Origin: Streptomyces spirodelae
GTDB taxonomy: Bacteria; Actinomycetota; Actinomycetes; Streptomycetales; Streptomycetaceae
Length of the DNA stretch: 64,000 nucleotides
Assembly (NCBI RefSeq): GCF_017676385.1
Contig: NZ_JAFFZN010000021.1
Coordinates: 62,001 to 126,000, forward strand
Direction: 5' to 3'
The translations under genes and the position numbers were made by a program. The notes under the pieces were generated by a model. The model ran no database searches and was not told the origin of the DNA. It worked only from the letters and a program-made list of their open reading frames with translations. Below, piece by piece: positions 60,355 through 64,000 of the stretch (position 1 is the first letter of the stretch; every line of letters starts with the position of its first letter).

Positions 60355-62658
60355 ATGGAGCTGAACACCGCACTGCCCCTCCTGGGGTTCCGCAAGCATC
60401 TGCGCCCGGCCGTGGTGCCGGGTGATGCCACCTACCTCGTCTCCGAGCAGGGCGTCACGGCAGTCGAGGGAACCGAGGTGGCCACGCTGGCACCGCTGCT
60501 GGACGGCAGCCGGGACATGGCCGCGCTGGCCAGGGAGACCCGCGGCGTGCTCTCGCCGGGCCGGCTGGGCCGCATCCTGGGCCAGTTGTCGAAGGCCAAT
60601 CTGCTCACCGACTTCTCGCCGCCCTCCGGCTCCGCAGCGAGGGGCGGTGCCGAACGGGGCCGCGGTACCCCGGACGCCACCGCGGCGTTCTGGGAGTCCG
60701 CCGGGCTCGACGGTGTCCGGGCCGACGCCGATCTGTCGGCTGGACGGGTGCGGCTGCTGTCCGTCGGCGGGAGCGAGGGCGTCGACGCCGCACGGGAGGC
60801 GTTCCGGGCCGCCGGGGTCGGACTCGTCGAGCCGGAGGAGTGCACCGCGCACACCCTCACCGTCGTCCTGTGCGAGGACTATCTCTCGCCCGCCCTGGCC
60901 GATATCGACGCCGCTCAGCGGCGCACCGGCCGGCCCTGGCTGCTGGCCAAGCCGTACGGCGTCGAGCCGTGGCTCGGGCCGTTCTTCCAGCCGGGCGAGG
61001 GCGCCTGCTGGCACTGCCTGGAACACCGGCTGCGGCACAACAGGAGCGCGCACAGCTATCTGGGCCGGGCGCTGGGCCTGGCCGCGCCGATCAGCCCGCC
61101 GCGCGCCCACATCCCCGCCAGCCACGCGTGCGCGCTGCACCTGCTGGCGCTCCAGGCCGCCGCCTGGCTGGGCGGGTTCCGCGACCGGCGCCAGTCGTCC
61201 GTGTGGACCCTCGACAGCCTGCGCGGCGAAGGGCGGCACCACCCGGTCGAACGAAGACCGCAGTGCCCGGCCTGTGGCGACCCCGCGCTGTTCGCAGCGC
61301 GTACGCGACAGCCCGTGGTGCTCACCTCGCGGCCCAAGGTGGCCACCGGCGGCGGGCACCGCTCGCGCTCCAGCAGCGAGATGCTTCAGCGCTACGAGCA
61401 CCTGGTGGGCGACGTCACCGGGGTGGTGCGACTGCTGCGACGCGATCCACGCTGTCCCGCCGGCCTCAACGCGTACGTCTCCGGCAGCAATCCGGCGCTG
61501 CGCGGCAACGGGGTGCACACCCTGCGGTCCGCGCTGCGCAGCCACAGCGCGGGCAAGGGCGTCACCGAGCTGGACGCCAGGGTCGGGGCGCTGTGCGAGG
61601 CGCTGGAGCGGTACTCGGGCACCTTCCAGGGCGACGAGGAGCGCGTCCCCGGGCGGTACGCCGAGCTGGGCGAGGCGGCCGTGCACCCGAACGCCTGCCA
61701 GCTTTACGACGAGCGGCAGTTCGCCCGGAGGCGGGAGTGGAACGCCTTCCACTCCCCGTTCCAGTTCGTCTGCGACCCGTTCGACGAGACGGCGGTCATC
61801 GACTGGACCCCGGTGTGGTCGCTGACCGAGCGGCGGCACCGGCTGCTGCCCACCTCGATGCTCTACTTCGCCACCCCGCACCAGGCCGGCGCCCCGGTCT
61901 TCGCCCGTGCCGACTCCAACGGCAACGCGGCGGGCAGCAGCCTGGAGGACGCGATCCTCCAGGGCTTCCTCGAACTGGTGGAACGGGACGCGGTTGCGCT
62001 GTGGTGGTACAACCGCACCCGGCAGCCGCAGGTGGACCCGGAGTCCTTCGGCGAGGAGTGGATCGCGCGGATGCGCTCCTCGTACGCCGCCATCGGGCGC
62101 GAGTTGTGGGTGCTGGACCTCACCTCGGACCTGGGCATCCCGGTGATGTGCGCGCTCTCCCGGCGCACCGGCGGCGCCCGCGAGGACATCGTCTTCGGCT
62201 TCGGCTGCCATCTGGACCCGGCGCTGGCGCTGCGCAGGGCGATGACCGAGATGACGCAGATGCTGCCCGCCGTGCTGGACACCCGGCACAGCTTCGAGGA
62301 CCCGGTCTTCCGCGACTGGTGCACCCGGCACACCGTCTCCGACCAGTTCTACCTGGCACCGGATGCGGACGCCCCTCTTCGGCGCGCCGTCGACTTCGCC
62401 TACACACCCCGTACGGATCTGCGCACGGACGTGGCGGACGCGGTCGAACTGCTGCGCCGGCACGGTATGGAGCTGTTGGTGCTGGACCAGACGCGGCCCG
62501 ATCTGGACATTCCGGTCGTGAAGGTCCTGGTTCCCGGGCTTAGGCACTTCTGGGCACGTTTCGCGCCCGGCAGGCTCTACGATGTGCCGGTCCGGCTCGG
62601 ACGCCGCGCCGAACCCGTCGACTACGACGGACTGAACCCCGTCCCGGTGTTCGTCTAG
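60355..62658 (+). CDS. Fused E1-like/YcaO azoline cyclodehydratase, 767 aa
   Basis: Residues about 1-330 resemble the E1-like leader-binding partner of TOMM cyclodehydratases, with a zinc site formed by CWHC (about 222) and CPAC (about 304). Residues about 370-767 form a YcaO domain with ALCEALERYSG, SNGNAAGSSLEDAILQGFLELVERDA (ATP/Mg site) and a C-terminus ending PVPVFV, near the usual proline-rich end. It would cyclise Cys/Ser/Thr of the neighbouring precursor to azolines. No flavin dehydrogenase or protease gene lies in the window. Confidence 0.9.
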   Translation: MELNTALPLLGFRKHLRPAVVPGDATYLVSEQGVTAVEGTEVATLAPLLDGSRDMAALARETRGVLSPGRLGRILGQLSKANLLTDFSPPSGSAARGGAERGRGTPDATAAFWESAGLDGVRADADLSAGRVRLLSVGGSEGVDAAREAFRAAGVGLVEPEECTAHTLTVVLCEDYLSPALADIDAAQRRTGRPWLLAKPYGVEPWLGPFFQPGEGACWHCLEHRLRHNRSAHSYLGRALGLAAPISPPRAHIPASHACALHLLALQAAAWLGGFRDRRQSSVWTLDSLRGEGRHHPVERRPQCPACGDPALFAARTRQPVVLTSRPKVATGGGHRSRSSSEMLQRYEHLVGDVTGVVRLLRRDPRCPAGLNAYVSGSNPALRGNGVHTLRSALRSHSAGKGVTELDARVGALCEALERYSGTFQGDEERVPGRYAELGEAAVHPNACQLYDERQFARRREWNAFHSPFQFVCDPFDETAVIDWTPVWSLTERRHRLLPTSMLYFATPHQAGAPVFARADSNGNAAGSSLEDAILQGFLELVERDAVALWWYNRTRQPQVDPESFGEEWIARMRSSYAAIGRELWVLDLTSDLGIPVMCALSRRTGGAREDIVFGFGCHLDPALALRRAMTEMTQMLPAVLDTRHSFEDPVFRDWCTRHTVSDQFYLAPDADAPLRRAVDFAYTPRTDLRTDVADAVELLRRHGMELLVLDQTRPDLDIPVVKVLVPGLRHFWARFAPGRLYDVPVRLGRRAEPVDYDGLNPVPVFV

Positions 62659-62727
62659 CCAATGGTGGCACCCGATCCCCTCGCCTATGCTGAGCAGACC
62701 TTCGGCGGGGCGAGGGGAGAGCACGCA

Positions 62728-64000
62728 GTGAGCTCAGGGGGAAAGCGTATCTCTTTACACAGGCAACGACACCGGACGCGGCAGCCGCTGGGGTACGGAG
62801 TCGATGTCGCGATGGCCCCCCGTATCGTGCTGACGGTCTTCGTCGTGGCGCTCAGTGGAATCCTGGGCGCTGCCGTGCTGCATCTGCTCACCATCGGCGA
62901 CTCGTTGAAGCAGATCCTCGTCGGCGGCACGGCCATCGCGGTGATGTTCGGCACCCAGGTGGCCCGTACCACCCAGCGGGGGATGCGACTGAGCCGCGCC
63001 TACCAGCACTGGGTGCTGGCGGTGCAGGCGATCTGCACCTTCCTGCCGATGCTGGTGCTGGGAACGGCCTGGGTCGGGCTGCCGGGGCTGCTGGCGGGGT
63101 CGCTGCTGCTCACCTTACGGGCGCCCTGGTCGTGGCTGGGGATGGCCGGGTGTCTGGCCAGCGTCGTACTCGTCACCTCGCTCTCGGGCTGGCCGACGCT
63201 GGAGGTGGCCTACAACGCCGTCTCCACGCTCACCACCTGCGCGGTGGTCTACGGACTCACCAAGCTGGCCGAGATCGTCATCCAACTGCGCGCGGCACAG
63301 CAGGAGATCGCCCGGCTGGCCGTCGAGGAGGAACGGTTGCGCTTCGCACGCGACCTGCACGACCTGCTGGGGTACAGCCTCTCCGCGATCACGCTGCGCA
63401 GCGAGCTGGCGCACCGGCTGGTGGACGCCGACCCGCCGCGCGCCAAGGACGAGGTGACCCACGTGCTGGAGATCTCCCGGCAGGCGCTGGCCGATGTGCG
63501 TGCGGTCGCCCGCAGCTACCGCAACATCTCGCTGCCCGCCGAGATCTCCTCGGCCGTCTCGGTGTTCGAGGCGGCGGGCATCGAGGCGGAGGTCGACACG
63601 ACGCTGGAGAACATCCCGGATTCGGTGGGCACGGTGCTGGCCACCGTGCTGCGCGAGGGGGTCACCAACCTCCTGCGGCACAGCAAGGTGCGCCGCTGCC
63701 AGATCACCGTGTGCGGCGACGCGGACTGCGCCATGCTGCGGCTGGTCAACGACGGCGTCCAGCCGCTCCTGGATCCGCAGGACCCGACCACACCGCGGCC
63801 GGACAGCGACGGGGGCAGCGGCATCGGCAACCTGGCAGCGCGGGTGGCCGCGATCGGGGGCAGTCTGGAGGCCGATGTGCGCGAGGACGGCTGCTTCCAC
63901 CTGGAGGCCCGGATACCGCACCCGGCATCCGGCCGCACGGCTGCCTCAGGGCCCGCCCCCGGACAGCGACGGCCGGCGCCCCCGAGCGCCCCGGCCCCGG
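62728..64000 (+). CDS. NarL-family sensor histidine kinase (partial at window end)
   Basis: About five membrane segments in the first 190 residues are followed by a dimerisation/phosphoacceptor motif FARDLHDLLGYSLSAI (His near residue 212) and an ATPase domain with REGVTNLLRHSKVR and GGSGIGNLAARVAAIGG. The frame is still open at the last base. The GTG at 62728 follows GAGGGGAG. Two TTA codons (codon 10 at 62755 and codon 130 at 63115) predict bldA dependence. The partner response regulator gene is presumably just outside. It may sense an envelope signal linked to the peptide locus. Confidence 0.85.
   Translation, partial: MSSGGKRISLHRQRHRTRQPLGYGVDVAMAPRIVLTVFVVALSGILGAAVLHLLTIGDSLKQILVGGTAIAVMFGTQVARTTQRGMRLSRAYQHWVLAVQAICTFLPMLVLGTAWVGLPGLLAGSLLLTLRAPWSWLGMAGCLASVVLVTSLSGWPTLEVAYNAVSTLTTCAVVYGLTKLAEIVIQLRAAQQEIARLAVEEERLRFARDLHDLLGYSLSAITLRSELAHRLVDADPPRAKDEVTHVLEISRQALADVRAVARSYRNISLPAEISSAVSVFEAAGIEAEVDTTLENIPDSVGTVLATVLREGVTNLLRHSKVRRCQITVCGDADCAMLRLVNDGVQPLLDPQDPTTPRPDSDGGSGIGNLAARVAAIGGSLEADVREDGCFHLEARIPHPASGRTAASGPAPGQRRPAPPSAPAP

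Noticed and set aside
52748..62658. Treating the trio, SARPs and YcaO locus as proven parts of the polyketide pathway
   Set aside because: They are adjacent, but no strong SARP box links the trio or YcaO genes to the regulon, so membership is left open.

Overview
The window is high-GC actinomycete DNA. Codon bias, F420-type oxidoreductases, SARP regulators, GTG starts and long operons with ATGA/TGATG overlaps all point to Streptomyces or a close relative. Most of it is one large aromatic (type II) polyketide gene cluster. The enzyme set is KS-alpha/KS-beta/ACP, several cyclases, dedicated acetyl-CoA carboxylase genes, an asparagine-synthase-type amidotransferase, a flavin halogenase, three O-methyltransferases, three flavin monooxygenases, two P450s and three multicopper oxidases. 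It resembles the lysolipin/xantholipin group of chlorinated pentangular polyphenols; the exact product cannot be read from sequence.

Layout. 1-0.8 kb: edge fragment and an F420/FMN-type oxidoreductase. 0.8-3.5 kb (-): kinase, SCP2 protein and a fused monooxygenase/dehydrogenase. 3.7-5.8 kb (+): membrane protein and laccase. 6.0-11.2 kb (+): glycosyltransferase, amidotransferase, TenA-like protein, P450, ferredoxin. 11.3-13.3 kb (-): YgiC-type ATP-grasp block that looks like ordinary chromosomal genes. 13.3-18.9 kb: two aromatic hydroxylases and two methyltransferases. 19-25.3 kb: phospholipid-type transferase, reductase, MarR regulator with membrane/antiporter genes, gene remnants and a GT2. 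25.3-38.5 kb: F420 oxidoreductase, methyltransferase, POT exporter, halogenase, monooxygenase, laccase, SDR, two VOC proteins, P450, MFS pump. 38.5-47.7 kb (-): an eleven-gene operon with carboxylase, KS pair and cyclases. 47.9-52.7 kb: SchA/CurD proteins, laccase, a scar of two broken genes, KR, ACP and TcmI cyclase. 52.7-56.9 kb: an unusual three-gene set (aldehyde-dehydrogenase-like, PLP fold-II, ATP-grasp). 56.8-59.6 kb (-): two SARP activators and a type II thioesterase. 59.9-62.7 kb (+): a nitrile-hydratase-leader-like precursor peptide and a fused YcaO cyclodehydratase, i.e. an apparent azoline RiPP locus. 62.7 kb to end: NarL-type sensor kinase cut by the window edge.

How it works together. 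Dedicated carboxylase genes supply malonyl-CoA to the KS/CLF/ACP. SRPBCC, TcmI, TcmJ-like, ABM and SchA/CurD proteins shape the polycycle. KRs, flavin enzymes, P450s, halogenase, amidotransferase and methyltransferases decorate it, and the POT and DHA2 transporters probably export it. Twelve promoters share one arrangement: two heptamers (one or both of type TCGAG or TCAAG) with an 11-nt period, then 8 nt, then a -10 box. This is the known SARP geometry. It ties genes from 0.8 kb to 52.7 kb into one regulon and puts the odd left-end genes inside the cluster. I found no such strong box in front of the amidotransferase operon, the trio at 52.7-56.9 kb or the YcaO locus.
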